A DNA stretch of 32,510 bases from Candidatus Aminicenantota bacterium (GCA_022865785.1 JALHTJ010000172.1:1-32510); one strand, 5' to 3'. Shown: positions 6,964 to 15,597, counted from the first letter of the stretch. Made by a program: numbers and translations. Notes: generated by a model from the letters alone, not told the origin.

Positions 6964-8658
6964 GTGGCCAGAATTCAGGTTTTAGCTGAAAGCGTGTTTC
7001 GCAAGATCGCCGCCGGTGAGGTAGTCGAACGCCCGCTTTCCGTGGTCAAGGAACTTGTGGAAAACGCAATTGATGCCGGTGCCGGCGAGATCGCCGTCGC
7101 CATGCTGTCCGGAGGCAAGGAAATGATTCGCGTCGAGGACAATGGTTGCGGCTTTGGCGCAGTCGATATCGAGATTGCTTTCCAGCGCCACAGCACTTCC
7201 AAGCTGGTGGAACTGGAAGACCTGGACCGTTTATTGACCCTGGGCTTTCGCGGCGAGGCCCTGCCCTCCATCCTGGAAGTGGCCGATATCGACCTGGACA
7301 CTGCCGATAACAACGAAGGCCGAGGCTGGCACTGTCGTTTCCGTGGCGGCAGGATGCTGGAGAAAAAACAGGTCTCCTGTCGCCGAGGCAGTGCCGTGAC
7401 GGTGCAGCAGCTGTTCGCCAATTTTCCGGTGCGCCGCAAGTTCATGAAAAGCGACCAGGGGGAGATGCGGCCGGTTGCCGCTTTTCTGGAAAATGCGGCC
7501 CTGGCCCGTCCCACCATCGCCTTTTCCTTGCAGCACAACGGCAGGACGGTATTTTCTTACCCCGCGGCCGCGAACCTCTCTGAGCGCATCTATCAGGTCT
7601 TCGGGAAAGAGTTTTTGGACGATTTACGGCCCGTGGATTTTGCCTCCGGCCACTTCTCACTCAATGGTTTCATTTCGGCGGCTCAAACCGGCGTCAGCGG
7701 CAAAGGACGCCAGTTTTTCATGGTTAACGGCCGGCCGGTCAAGGAAAAAACCTTGCTGGCCGCTTTCAACAACACCTATCAGCCCTACTTGGAAAAATCG
7801 CGTAGTCCGGTCGGGGTGCTCCATTTTAATGTTCCTCCCAGCCAGATCGATGTCAACATCCATCCCATGAAGCTGGAGATACGTTTCCTGGACAGCCAGC
7901 GCGTCTACCAGTTCCTGCAGCAGGCTATCGACGCCACCCTGGGACGGCCACCGCGCCCGCAGGCCGTTGCGTTCAACGAATTTTCTCAGCATGCAACTAT
8001 TAACGGCCCGGTTGCCGGAATCGATACGACCGCCGCAGAAACGCCCGCGTTGTTTGCCCGGGCAGCGCTTGATTCCGGGGATGATTTTTGCCTGCTGGGC
8101 CAATACCTGAATTCATATATCGTGGTCGAAAAAAACGGCGAACTGCTGATCATCGACCAGCACAACGCCCGCGAAAGAGTACTGTTCGAGCGCTTGCAGA
8201 TCGGCTACAACTCCGGCAGCGCCCCATCAGCTCAGACCCTGTTCCCCCTGCTGCTGGAATTGTCTCCGGCGGAACGGGCGGCCCTAGATGAAAGCAAAAT
8301 GATTTTCTTTAAAAAAGCCGGTTTTGACATCCGTCTCTTGAGTGGCTCGGCCATTGAAGTCAAGGCATACCCGCAATTTTTAAGCGAAGCGGGCATCCGC
8401 GATTCCCTGCGCGCCGCCCTGCGCGAATCCCCTGCTGGGGACAGGTCGTCCGGTGAATTGAACGATGATGAACGTTGGCTTGCCGCCCTGGCCTGCCACG
8501 AAGCCGTCAAGGTTAACCAGCGCTTGCAGCCTGAACAGCAGCAGGCTTTGGTCCGGGACCTTTTTGCCTGCGCCCATCCCTATTTTTGTCCGCACCGCCG
8601 TCCGATCATCATTACCCTGACCCAGGCCGACATCGAAAAGCAACTGAAACGACGCTGA
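6964..8658 (+). CDS. mutL: DNA mismatch repair protein MutL (endonuclease type)
   Basis: The GHKL ATPase that couples mismatch recognition by MutS to strand incision. The GTG at 6964 is chosen because GGGAG lies 5 nt upstream and the product then starts MARIQVLAESVFRKIAAGEV, as MutL proteins do; the frame is open back to 6913 but that part is not MutL-like. ATPase motifs are KELVENAIDAGA (E30, N34), DNGCGF (D59), and TLGFRGEAL. The C-terminal domain has the nuclease metal motif as DQHNARERVLFE (the usual fourth-position A is N), plus ACHEAVK and CPHRRP, so the protein probably nicks DNA itself, as in organisms without MutH. At 564 residues it is of normal length. No mutS is in the window. Confidence 0.93.
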   Translation: MARIQVLAESVFRKIAAGEVVERPLSVVKELVENAIDAGAGEIAVAMLSGGKEMIRVEDNGCGFGAVDIEIAFQRHSTSKLVELEDLDRLLTLGFRGEALPSILEVADIDLDTADNNEGRGWHCRFRGGRMLEKKQVSCRRGSAVTVQQLFANFPVRRKFMKSDQGEMRPVAAFLENAALARPTIAFSLQHNGRTVFSYPAAANLSERIYQVFGKEFLDDLRPVDFASGHFSLNGFISAAQTGVSGKGRQFFMVNGRPVKEKTLLAAFNNTYQPYLEKSRSPVGVLHFNVPPSQIDVNIHPMKLEIRFLDSQRVYQFLQQAIDATLGRPPRPQAVAFNEFSQHATINGPVAGIDTTAAETPALFARAALDSGDDFCLLGQYLNSYIVVEKNGELLIIDQHNARERVLFERLQIGYNSGSAPSAQTLFPLLLELSPAERAALDESKMIFFKKAGFDIRLLSGSAIEVKAYPQFLSEAGIRDSLRAALRESPAGDRSSGELNDDERWLAALACHEAVKVNQRLQPEQQQALVRDLFACAHPYFCPHRRPIIITLTQADIEKQLKRR

Positions 8659-8673
8659 CTTCGTCAACCTTTT

Positions 8674-8702
8674 TTGACATTTCGCCAGTGCTATGCTAAC
8701 AT
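8674..8702 (+). promoter_or_regulatory. promoter of the DUF47-pit operon
   Basis: TTGACA (8674-8679), 17-nt spacer, TAACAT (8697-8702). The -35 is perfect and the -10 matches at 5 of 6 positions. The predicted leader to the ATG at 8757 is about 48 nt and contains a GAGGTG ribosome binding site. I see no clear Pho-box repeats. Confidence 0.7.
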
Positions 8703-8756
8703 TGCTTTTTCATTGGGGAAATCATACCCAAAAAATCCGGTTGATAGAGGTGTGAC

Positions 8757-9383
8757 ATGTTCAAGTCCCTGGTTCCGAAAAACGAAATATTTTATGAACT
8801 CTTCAACCAGATCAGTGCCAATACGGTCGAAGGTGTGCAAACCCTGGTCAAAATGCTCGATGACTGTGAGCATTACAACGAGTACGCTGTCAGCCTTAAG
8901 TCACTGGAGCACCAGACCGACCTTTTGGTGCACAGCGTCATGTCGCATCTGCACAAGACCTTCGTCACCCCCATCGACCGCGAGGATATCCACCAGCTGG
9001 CCGTGCGCCTGGACGACATCCTGGACCTGGCCGAGGCCGCCAGCTCACGCATCGACCTCTACCGCCCCTGCGCCGTGCCGCGCGAAGCCAAGGAGTTGAG
9101 CCACGTGCTGCTGGAGAGCGTCAAATTGGTCAAGGAGATGGTCGGCCTGCTGCGCATGCTGAAAAAGCCGACCCGCATCATGGAACTGACCGTGGAGATC
9201 AACCGCCTGGAGGACCAGGCCGACTACATCCGCCGCAGCACCCTGGCCCGGCTTTTCCGCGAGGAAAAAGATCCTTTTGAACTGATCAAGTGGAAGGATA
9301 TCCTGGAATACATAGAGCGGGCCACCGACCGCTGCGAGGACGTGGCCGACATCACCGAAGGAATCGTCCTGGAAAATACTTGA
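8757..9383 (+). CDS. DUF47 family PhoU-like Pit accessory protein
   Basis: A 208-residue all-helical cytoplasmic protein of the DUF47/PhoU-like family (YkaA type), with the typical opening FFELFNQISANTVEGV-like segment (here FYELFNQISANTVEGV), the acidic HQLAVRLDDILDLAEAA region (about 80-100) and the family-typical ending around KDILEYIERATDRCEDVADI. These proteins are routinely encoded next to Pit phosphate carriers and are thought to modulate them. It is 13 bp upstream of pit, consistent with one transcript from the promoter at 8674-8702. It differs from the true PhoU encoded at 14779, which belongs to the Pst system. Confidence 0.88.
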   Translation: MFKSLVPKNEIFYELFNQISANTVEGVQTLVKMLDDCEHYNEYAVSLKSLEHQTDLLVHSVMSHLHKTFVTPIDREDIHQLAVRLDDILDLAEAASSRIDLYRPCAVPREAKELSHVLLESVKLVKEMVGLLRMLKKPTRIMELTVEINRLEDQADYIRRSTLARLFREEKDPFELIKWKDILEYIERATDRCEDVADITEGIVLENT

Positions 9384-9396
9384 CCGAATAAGCACC

Positions 9397-10395
9397 ATGA
9401 TGATCCTGATCGTCTTCATTGTTTTTCTTGCCCTGCTTTTTGATTTCATAAACGGTATGAACGATGCCGCCAATTCAGTGGCAACTATCGTTTCAACCCG
9501 GGTGCTCTCCCCGCGCCTGGCCGTGCTTTGGGCGGCTTTCTTCAACTTTGCCGCTGCTTTTCTCTTTGGCGTGCACGTGGCCAATACCATCGGCAAGGGC
9601 ATCATCGATGTCAAAATCGTTTCCGCCCCCATGATCCTGGCTACTTTGATCGGGGCCATCACCTGGTCTTATTTCTGCACTCACCTGGGGTTGCCGATCA
9701 GCGTTTCGCACGCCCTGGTCGGCGGCCTGGTCGGAGCGGCCCTGGCCAAAAGCGGCATCAAGGCGCTGGTCATTTCCGGCTTGTTGAAAATCTCCCTGTT
9801 CATCGTCCTGGCGCCGGTAATCGGACTGGTGCTTGGCTACATGCTCATGATCCTGGTCATGTGGATCTGCCATAAGCGTTCGCCGCAGACGGTAGACCGC
9901 TGGTTCCGCCGCCTGCAGCTCTTTTCCGCCGCCCTGTACAGCATCGGCCACGGCACCAACGATGCCCAGAAGACCATGGGGGTCATCGCCATGCTGCTGT
10001 ACTCGACCGGCCACCTGGGCAGTACTTTCTACGTCCCCTTGTGGGTGGTCATCAGCTGTTATCTGGCCATTTCACTGGGTACCTTGAGCGGCGGCTGGAA
10101 GGTGATCGAGACCCTGGGCATGAAAATGACCAAGCTCAAGCCCGTGCACGGATTCAGCGCTGAAACAGCCGCGGCGGCTTCCATACTTTTTTCCACTTTC
10201 CTTGGAGTCCCCGTCTCCACTACCCATACCATCACCGGGGCCATCATTGGCGTCGGCTCCACCAGCCGCTTGTCGGCCATCCGCTGGGGCTTGGCCTATC
10301 GCATCGTCTGGGCCTGGATCCTGACCATCCCGGGATCGGCCCTGGTCGCGGCCTTGTGCTGGTATGGCATATCGTTGCTGCACCTTCCCGGCTGA
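9397..10395 (+). CDS. pit: low-affinity inorganic phosphate transporter, Pit family
   Basis: An integral membrane carrier that imports phosphate, probably as a metal-phosphate complex with protons (PiT family; sodium-coupled members exist). The 332-residue protein has about ten hydrophobic helices and the duplicated PiT signature: FDFINGMNDAANSVATIV near the N-terminus and GHGTNDAQKTMGVI in the second half, each with the conserved N-D-A. The length matches short bacterial Pit proteins lacking the large central loop. It is cotranscribed with the DUF47 gene. The ATG at 9397 is used; a second in-frame ATG follows directly. Confidence 0.93.
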   Translation: MMILIVFIVFLALLFDFINGMNDAANSVATIVSTRVLSPRLAVLWAAFFNFAAAFLFGVHVANTIGKGIIDVKIVSAPMILATLIGAITWSYFCTHLGLPISVSHALVGGLVGAALAKSGIKALVISGLLKISLFIVLAPVIGLVLGYMLMILVMWICHKRSPQTVDRWFRRLQLFSAALYSIGHGTNDAQKTMGVIAMLLYSTGHLGSTFYVPLWVVISCYLAISLGTLSGGWKVIETLGMKMTKLKPVHGFSAETAAAASILFSTFLGVPVSTTHTITGAIIGVGSTSRLSAIRWGLAYRIVWAWILTIPGSALVAALCWYGISLLHLPG

Positions 10396-10545
10396 GTATA
10401 AGGAAGTATCGTAATTGAAGGGAAAACCTCCGGCGATCGATTGCATGCGGCAGCAAGAGAAATAGCGGGATCACGGATCTTTTTTATCTTGAATGGTTAT
10501 TGCTTTTAAAACGGGATTCCATTTTGATCGGGTTCGATTCCGGGG

Positions 10546-10573
10546 TTGACAACACCTTGAAAGTTGGTAAAAT
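10546..10573 (+). promoter_or_regulatory. promoter of the pst operon
   Basis: TTGACA (10546-10551), a 16-nt spacer and TAAAAT (10568-10573) sit about 60 nt before the pstS start. A PhoB-type box (two CTGTCAT-like repeats) is not evident, so phosphate control, if any, is by another sequence or regulator. Confidence 0.7.
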
Positions 10574-10632
10574 GAAACCTATATATTCTCCAAAACAATT
10601 TCCACAATCATTTTAATTAAAAGGAGAAAAAA

Positions 10633-11511
10633 GTGGCGCAAAAAAAATGGATGTTTTTGGCAATAGGCGTCTGCCTGGCGCTGGGCCTCTGGTTCTACGG
10701 CTGTGGCCGTAAAGGCCAGCAAGCCAATGCCATTCAAATCAAGGGCTCGGACACCATGGTCAACCTGGGCCAGGCCTGGGCCGAGGCCTTCATGCAGGCC
10801 GACCCCAAGGTTTCGGTGGCTGTCACCGGCGGCGGTTCGGGCACAGGCATCGCCGCCATGCTTTCCAACACCTGCGACATCGCCGAGCTCTCGCGTGAGC
10901 TCAAGCCCGAGGAGATCGCCATGGCCAGGCAGAAGGGCTTTGAACCCAAACAGATCATCGTGGCCCTGGACGGGCTGGCCGTGGTGGTCCACCCCGCCAA
11001 TCCGCTGTCGCAGCTGACCCAGGACCAGTTGGCCGCGATCTTCTCCGGTTCCGTCAGCAATTGGAAAGAAGTGGGCGGCAGCGACCTGCCTATCGTGATC
11101 TTGTCGCGCGAAGTCAACTCCGGTACCCATGTCTATTTCAAGGAGCACGTGCTGCGCGGCAACCGCAAGGAGAGCCAGGTGGAGTTCGCCGCCAATGCCC
11201 TGCTGCTGCCCAGTTCCCAGGCCATCGCCGACGAAGTGGCCCAGAATCCCAGCGCCATTGGCTATTACGGCATGGGTTACATTTCACCGAAAGAAAAGGC
11301 CCTGGCCATTGCCAAGGATGCCGATTCTCCATATGTTAAGCCTTCCATTGAAAATGTCGTCAGTCAGGCCTATCCTATCTCACGTCCGCTGCTCATGGTC
11401 ACCCGCGGCCAGCCCGCGGGGCTGGTGGCCCGCTTTATCGATTTCATCCTCAGCCCGGAAGGACAAAAGATCGTGGTCAAGATCGATTTCGTGCCGGTAA
11501 AAAACAATTAA
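10633..11511 (+). CDS. pstS: phosphate ABC transporter substrate-binding lipoprotein PstS
   Basis: Captures phosphate outside the cytoplasmic membrane for the PstCAB transporter. The GTG start has an excellent AAAGGAGAA upstream. Residues 6-23 form a signal peptide ending WFYGC, so C24 is probably lipidated, although the -3 position is Phe instead of the usual Leu. The mature part begins with the family hallmark IQIKGSDTMVNLGQAWAE, followed by VTGGGSGTGIAAM, whose Ser/Thr-Gly loop binds phosphate, and SREVNSGTHVYFKEHVL. The 292-residue length is normal. It is the first gene of pstS-C-A-B1-B2-phoU and lies 237 bp behind pit, with its own promoter. Confidence 0.94.
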   Translation: MAQKKWMFLAIGVCLALGLWFYGCGRKGQQANAIQIKGSDTMVNLGQAWAEAFMQADPKVSVAVTGGGSGTGIAAMLSNTCDIAELSRELKPEEIAMARQKGFEPKQIIVALDGLAVVVHPANPLSQLTQDQLAAIFSGSVSNWKEVGGSDLPIVILSREVNSGTHVYFKEHVLRGNRKESQVEFAANALLLPSSQAIADEVAQNPSAIGYYGMGYISPKEKALAIAKDADSPYVKPSIENVVSQAYPISRPLLMVTRGQPAGLVARFIDFILSPEGQKIVVKIDFVPVKNN

Positions 11512-11517
11512 ACAAAG

Positions 11518-12399
11518 ATGAAACCCATGCGGGTACGCAAGCTGAAGGAATGGCTTATTGAAAAATCCATTTTGCTCAGCGGCATATTTTCCGTTGTTTT
11601 CGTCGTATTGATATTCCTGTTTTTATTGCGCGAAGGGCTTTCCCTTTTTCGCGGCGAAAGCGTGATCGACTTTATTTTCGGCAAAAGCTGGTACCCCATC
11701 TCCGATCCGCCGCGCTTCGGCATCCTGCCGCTGATCCTCGGCTCACTGCTGGTCACTTTGGGAGCGGCCGCCATTTCGGTGCCCATCGGCATCGCCGCCG
11801 CATTGTACATCGCCGAGGTCGCGCCGCTGCGGCTCAGGGAGGCTCTGAAAGCCGGTATCGAGCTCCTGGCCGCCATCCCCTCGGTGGTCATCGGCTTCAT
11901 CGGCCTGATCACTCTCGGTCCCTGGATCAAAAATTTATTCAACATCCCTACCGGGCTGACGGCACTGACCGGATCGGTCACCCTGGCCTTCATGGCCATG
12001 CCCACCATCGTCTCCATCGCCGAGGACGCCATCACTGCCGTGCCGCGCCAGTACCGCGAGGCGGCCATTGCCATGGGTGCCACCAAGTGGCAGACCACCT
12101 GGCGCATCGTGGCCCGCGCCGCCCGCCCGGGTATGCTGGCCGCGGTCATGCTGGGCATCGGCCGCGTCATCGGCGAGACCATGGCTGTGATGATGGTCAC
12201 CGGCAACGCCGCCATCATCCCCACGAGCTTCCTGCAGCCGGTGCGCACCCTGACCGCGACCATCGCCGCCGAAATGGGCGAGTCAGTGCAGGGAGGGCCG
12301 CACTACGCGGCTTTATTCGCCATCGGCATCGTGCTCTTTGTCATTACCTTCCTGATCAACGGTGTGGCCGATCTTTATCTGCACCGCTCGCGCCGTTAA
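11518..12399 (+). CDS. pstC: phosphate ABC transporter permease PstC
   Basis: One of the two membrane subunits of the phosphate importer. Six hydrophobic segments are readable, the first at about residues 18-40 (LLSGIFSVVFVVLIFLFLL). The cytoplasmic EAA loop that docks onto the ATPase reads AAIAMGATKWQTTWRI (about 180-197), and GIGRVIGETMAVMMVTGN is the strongly conserved PstC segment after it. The 293 residues are typical. The gene begins 6 bp after pstS and ends 2 bp before pstA, so it is part of one message; the ribosome binding site is weak, suggesting reinitiation. Confidence 0.94.
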   Translation: MKPMRVRKLKEWLIEKSILLSGIFSVVFVVLIFLFLLREGLSLFRGESVIDFIFGKSWYPISDPPRFGILPLILGSLLVTLGAAAISVPIGIAAALYIAEVAPLRLREALKAGIELLAAIPSVVIGFIGLITLGPWIKNLFNIPTGLTALTGSVTLAFMAMPTIVSIAEDAITAVPRQYREAAIAMGATKWQTTWRIVARAARPGMLAAVMLGIGRVIGETMAVMMVTGNAAIIPTSFLQPVRTLTATIAAEMGESVQGGPHYAALFAIGIVLFVITFLINGVADLYLHRSRR

Positions 12400-12401
12400 G
12401 C

Positions 12402-13247
12402 ATGAAGCCGCGACTGGCCCAGAAGATCGCTTTTGCCTTCCTGCTGCTGGCCACCCTGCTGGTGGTGCTGCCGGTGCTGGTCATCCTGCTGATCATCGTG
12501 GCCAAAGGCGCCAGTGCCATCAGCTGGGATTTCCTGTTTTCCATGCCCCGGGACGGCATGACCGCCGGCGGTATTTTCCCGGCCATCCTGGGCACCCTCT
12601 ACCTGGTGATTGGCGCCATCATCTTTGCCGTGCCGCTGGGAGTCATGGCCGCCGTTTACCTGGTTGAATATTCCAGCGACAATTGGCTGTCGCGCCTGGT
12701 CAAGCTGTCCATCGTCAACCTGGCCGGCGTGCCTTCGGTGGTGTATGGCCTTTTCGGCCTGGGGATCTTTGTCACCTTCTTCCGTTTCGGCGCCTCGATC
12801 CTGTCCGGGTCGCTGACCCTGGGCATCATGATCCTGCCGGTGATCATCACTTCCTCGCGCGAAGCGCTGGAAAGCGTGCCCCGGCATTTCCGCACCGTCA
12901 GCCTGTCGCTGGGAGCTAGCCGCTGGCAGACCATCCGCCATTCGGTGCTGCCGCACGCCTTGCCGGGAATTTTGACCGGCATGATCCTGGGCCTGGGCCG
13001 GGCCGCCGGTGAGACCGCCCCCATCCTTTTTACGGTGGCCGCATTTTACCTGCCGCGCCTGCCGCAGTCGGTTTTCGATCAGACCATGGCTTTACCTTAC
13101 CACCTGTACGTCATATCCACCCAGGTGCCGGGTATAGCCGAGAACGTCCGCTACGGGACGGCACTGGTACTGCTGTCGCTGGTGCTGCTGCTCAACCTGG
13201 CCGCCATCCTGATCCGCTCCCGTTTCCGCAGGAAGAAAAAATGGTAG
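12402..13247 (+). CDS. pstA: phosphate ABC transporter permease PstA
   Basis: The second membrane subunit of the phosphate channel. The reading frame is open back to 12087, but that extension is out-of-frame pstC sequence without hydrophobic character; the ATG at 12402, 2 bp after pstC, gives a 281-residue protein starting MKPRLAQKIAFAFLLLATLL with a proper first membrane helix. The EAA loop is SLSLGASRWQTIRHSVLP (about 166-183) and GLGRAAGETAPILFTV follows, both characteristic of PstA. Its stop overlaps the start of pstB1 by 7 bp, so the ATPase is translationally coupled. Confidence 0.93.
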   Translation: MKPRLAQKIAFAFLLLATLLVVLPVLVILLIIVAKGASAISWDFLFSMPRDGMTAGGIFPAILGTLYLVIGAIIFAVPLGVMAAVYLVEYSSDNWLSRLVKLSIVNLAGVPSVVYGLFGLGIFVTFFRFGASILSGSLTLGIMILPVIITSSREALESVPRHFRTVSLSLGASRWQTIRHSVLPHALPGILTGMILGLGRAAGETAPILFTVAAFYLPRLPQSVFDQTMALPYHLYVISTQVPGIAENVRYGTALVLLSLVLLLNLAAILIRSRFRRKKKW

Positions 13248-14002
13248 ATCCGGCAGCCAAGTTCTCCATTCGCGCTTTCCATGTCCACTACGGCCAGTTC
13301 AGCGCCCTGCGCGACCTGAACCTGGAAATCCTGGCCAACGAAATATTCACCGTCATCGGGCCGGCCAATTCCGGCAAAACCACCTTCCTCCATTCGTTGA
13401 ACCGCTTGATCGACCTGGTGCCGGTCAGCCGTTGCCGGGGAGAGATCAGTCTGGATGGCATTGACATACGCCGTGGCCTGGAAATCGAAGTCCTGCGCCG
13501 AAAAGTCGGCATTGTATTTGCCCTGCCGCTGCCGTTGCCCATTTCCATTTTTGAAAATGTGGTCTACGGACTGCGCATGCAGGGCATACGCGACCCGCGG
13601 CGCCTGAACGAAGCGGTAGAGAGAAGTCTGAGAGAATCGTATCTGTGGGAGGAAGTCAAAGACCGTTTACGCACGCCGGCCATGAATCTATCCGGCGGTC
13701 AGCAGCAGCGTTTATGCATGGCCCGCATCCTGGCCGGCCAACCCGATGTGCTGCTTTTCGATGAACCAACCTCGGGACTGGACCCGATTTCCACGGCCAG
13801 GATCGAAGAGACGTTGCTGATTTTAAAGAAAAAATACACCATCGTATTGGTGACCAACAACGTGGCCCAGGCGGCCCGGGTGGGGGACCGCACCGCTTTC
13901 TTCCTGATGGGCGATATGATCGAAGTGAGCGATACAGGCAAAATGTTCACCACGCCGGCCGACCAGCGCACCAGCGACTATATAACCGGCAAGTTTGGCT
14001 GA
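13241..14002 (+). CDS. PstB-type phosphate ABC ATPase, subunit 1 (degenerate Q- and H-loops)
   Basis: A 253-residue ABC ATPase clearly of the PstB family (HVHYGQFSALRDLNLEI near the start, YITGKFG at the end). The signature LSGGQQQR (150-157), Walker B LLFDE with E175, and D-loop SGLDP are intact. Walker A is GPANSGKTT (40-48), which satisfies GxxxxGKT but departs from the near-invariant PstB form GPSGCGKST. The Q-loop reads IVFALPLPLP, with A94 where Gln is expected, and the switch histidine is replaced by N206 in LVTNNVAQ. Self-paired sites would therefore be poor. The frame is uninterrupted, so it is not a decayed copy. It overlaps pstA and is followed 1 bp later by a second pstB with complementary changes, suggesting an obligate heterodimer. 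Confidence 0.9.
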   Translation: MVDPAAKFSIRAFHVHYGQFSALRDLNLEILANEIFTVIGPANSGKTTFLHSLNRLIDLVPVSRCRGEISLDGIDIRRGLEIEVLRRKVGIVFALPLPLPISIFENVVYGLRMQGIRDPRRLNEAVERSLRESYLWEEVKDRLRTPAMNLSGGQQQRLCMARILAGQPDVLLFDEPTSGLDPISTARIEETLLILKKKYTIVLVTNNVAQAARVGDRTAFFLMGDMIEVSDTGKMFTTPADQRTSDYITGKFG

Positions 14003-14003
14003 C

Positions 14004-14762
14004 ATGAGCGAAATCAGCATTGAAACCCGAGGTTTGAATCTTTTTTACGGTGATTTCCAGGCCCTGATCGGGATTGATCTGCAAATACCCGCCCGTAAAG
14101 TGACCGCCCTGATCGGACCCAGCGGCTGCGGCAAAAGCACCCTGCTGCGGGTGTTCAACCGTATGAACGACTTGATCGACGGCGTGCGCGTCAGCGGCCA
14201 GGTCATTATCGGCGGCCAGGACATATTCGCTCCCGGAGCCGACCTGCTTGGTTTGCGCGAAAAGGTGGGCATGGTCTTTCAGCGTCCCAACCCCTTTCCC
14301 CTTTCGGTGTACGAGAACATCGTTTTCGGTTTGGCCGTGCATCGATTGGCGCGCCGGCAGGAATACGGCGGCATCGTCGAACAGGCCCTGCGCAGCGTGC
14401 TGCTTTGGGACGACCTCAAGGATAGGCTGCACCATTCGGCATTGAAGCTGTCGCTGGAGCAGCAGCAGCGCCTGTGCATCGCCAGGGTGCTGCCTTTGAA
14501 ACCGCAGATCCTGCTCATGGACGAACCCTGTTCCGCTTTGGATCCCATCGCCACTCTGCACATCGAAGAACTGATGCAGAAATTGAAAAAAAAGTACACC
14601 ATCGTCATCGTCACCCACAACATGCAGCAGGCGGCCCGGGCCTCGGACCGCACCGGTTTCCTTTACCTCGGCAAACTGATTGAGATTAATGAAACCGTGA
14701 ACATATTCACCAAGCCGGCGCAGGCCATGACCGAAAACTATATCAGTGGCCGCTTCGGCTGA
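14004..14762 (+). CDS. pstB: PstB-type phosphate ABC ATPase, subunit 2 (degenerate signature motif)
   Basis: A second 252-residue PstB-family ATPase directly after the first. The ATG at 14004 is preferred over a TTG at 13995 that lies inside pstB1. Walker A GPSGCGKST (38-46), Q93 in MVFQRPNPFP, Walker B LLMDE with E174, D-loop SALDP and H205 in VTHNMQQA are all canonical. The ABC signature, however, reads LSLEQQQR (149-156) where LSGGQQQR is expected, losing both glycines that contact the ATP gamma-phosphate. In an ABC dimer each ATP is held by Walker motifs of one subunit and the signature of the other, so this protein paired with pstB1 gives one complete site. phoU follows 16 bp downstream. 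Confidence 0.92.
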   Translation: MSEISIETRGLNLFYGDFQALIGIDLQIPARKVTALIGPSGCGKSTLLRVFNRMNDLIDGVRVSGQVIIGGQDIFAPGADLLGLREKVGMVFQRPNPFPLSVYENIVFGLAVHRLARRQEYGGIVEQALRSVLLWDDLKDRLHHSALKLSLEQQQRLCIARVLPLKPQILLMDEPCSALDPIATLHIEELMQKLKKKYTIVIVTHNMQQAARASDRTGFLYLGKLIEINETVNIFTKPAQAMTENYISGRFG

Positions 14763-14778
14763 AACCAGGAGAGAAAAT

Positions 14779-15429
14779 ATGGCGAGAGAACATTTTCAAA
14801 ACATGCTGCGCGGGCTGGAACAGGAGTTGGTGGCAATGGGGGAGATGGTCATTGCCGCCATTGACCGCTCTATCCAGGCGCTGAAGAACGTCGACAAGGC
14901 CGAAGCCGAACGCATCATCGCCGACGATGCCCTGATCAACCAGCGGCGCTGGGACATCGAAAACCAATGCATCCAACTTTTCGCTACCCAGCAGCCCGTG
15001 GCCGGGGACCTGCGCGAGATCGTGTCCTTTATCGACCTGATCACCAACCTGGAGCGCATGGCCGACCATGCCAAGGGCATCGCCACCATCGTGGTCCGAC
15101 ACGACCAAAAACCGCTGCTCAAGCCGCTGATCGATATTCCGCGCATGGCTGACAAGGCCCGCGAAATGATCCAGAAAAGCCTGACCGCCTTCATCACCCA
15201 GGATGTGGAAGCGGCCGCTGCCATCATTGAAATGGACAATGAAGTGGACGCTTTGTACGATCAGATTTTTCGCGAGCTTCTGACCTACATGATGGAGGAT
15301 CCCAAGACCATTACCCGCGCCGTCTACCTGATCTGGGTGAGCCACAACCTGGAACGCATCGCCGACAGGGTGACCAACATCTGCGAACGGATCATCTTCA
15401 TGGTCACCGGCGAGATCCAATCAGATTAA
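14779..15429 (+). CDS. phoU: phosphate signalling protein PhoU
   Basis: A cytoplasmic helical protein that links the Pst transporter to regulation of phosphate uptake. The ATG at 14779 is preceded by CAGGAGAG and gives 216 residues, the usual size; the open frame upstream of it belongs to the end of pstB2 in another frame. Two PhoU repeats are visible: about 1-100 (LRGLEQELVAMGEMVIAAID, DREVV-like part GDLREIVSFIDLITNLERM) and about 105-210 (MADKAREMIQKSLTAF, with LIWVSHNLERIADRVTNICE). The E/D-rich N-L-E-R-(M/I)-A-D segments in both repeats are the metal-binding helices. No PhoR/PhoB pair is in the window. Confidence 0.94.
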   Translation: MAREHFQNMLRGLEQELVAMGEMVIAAIDRSIQALKNVDKAEAERIIADDALINQRRWDIENQCIQLFATQQPVAGDLREIVSFIDLITNLERMADHAKGIATIVVRHDQKPLLKPLIDIPRMADKAREMIQKSLTAFITQDVEAAAAIIEMDNEVDALYDQIFRELLTYMMEDPKTITRAVYLIWVSHNLERIADRVTNICERIIFMVTGEIQSD

Positions 15430-15597
15430 GCGTTAGCGAGTACGGCCCGCGACAACTCCTTGTGAGATGACTTGCATGGAAGATGAACGAATGACGCGCT
15501 GGGGATTACCGGGCGCTCCGAAAAACTGACCGCTCAAAAAAAATCCTGCCAACCGGTGGTTCCCCTGACAAAAAAATATTTTTTATGTTTATTTCTA

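Noticed and set aside
10528-10545. T-loop-like sequence (GGTTCGATTCC) suggesting a tRNA gene or fragment before pstS
   Set aside because: The stem has a mismatch, and no acceptor, D-arm or anticodon arm can be placed upstream; no CCA end.
12087-12401. N-terminal extension of pstA
   Set aside because: It overlaps pstC in another frame, is Arg/His-rich and non-hydrophobic; ATG at 12402 gives a normal PstA start.
13241-14762. pstB1 or pstB2 being a pseudogene from duplication
   Set aside because: Both frames are intact, with tight operon spacing and conserved ends; the losses are confined to defined motifs and complementary, which random decay would not favour.
15430-15597. Terminator or RNA gene between phoU and kamA
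   Set aside because: No convincing stem followed by a T-tract and no tRNA-like fold; only the kamA promoter is supported.
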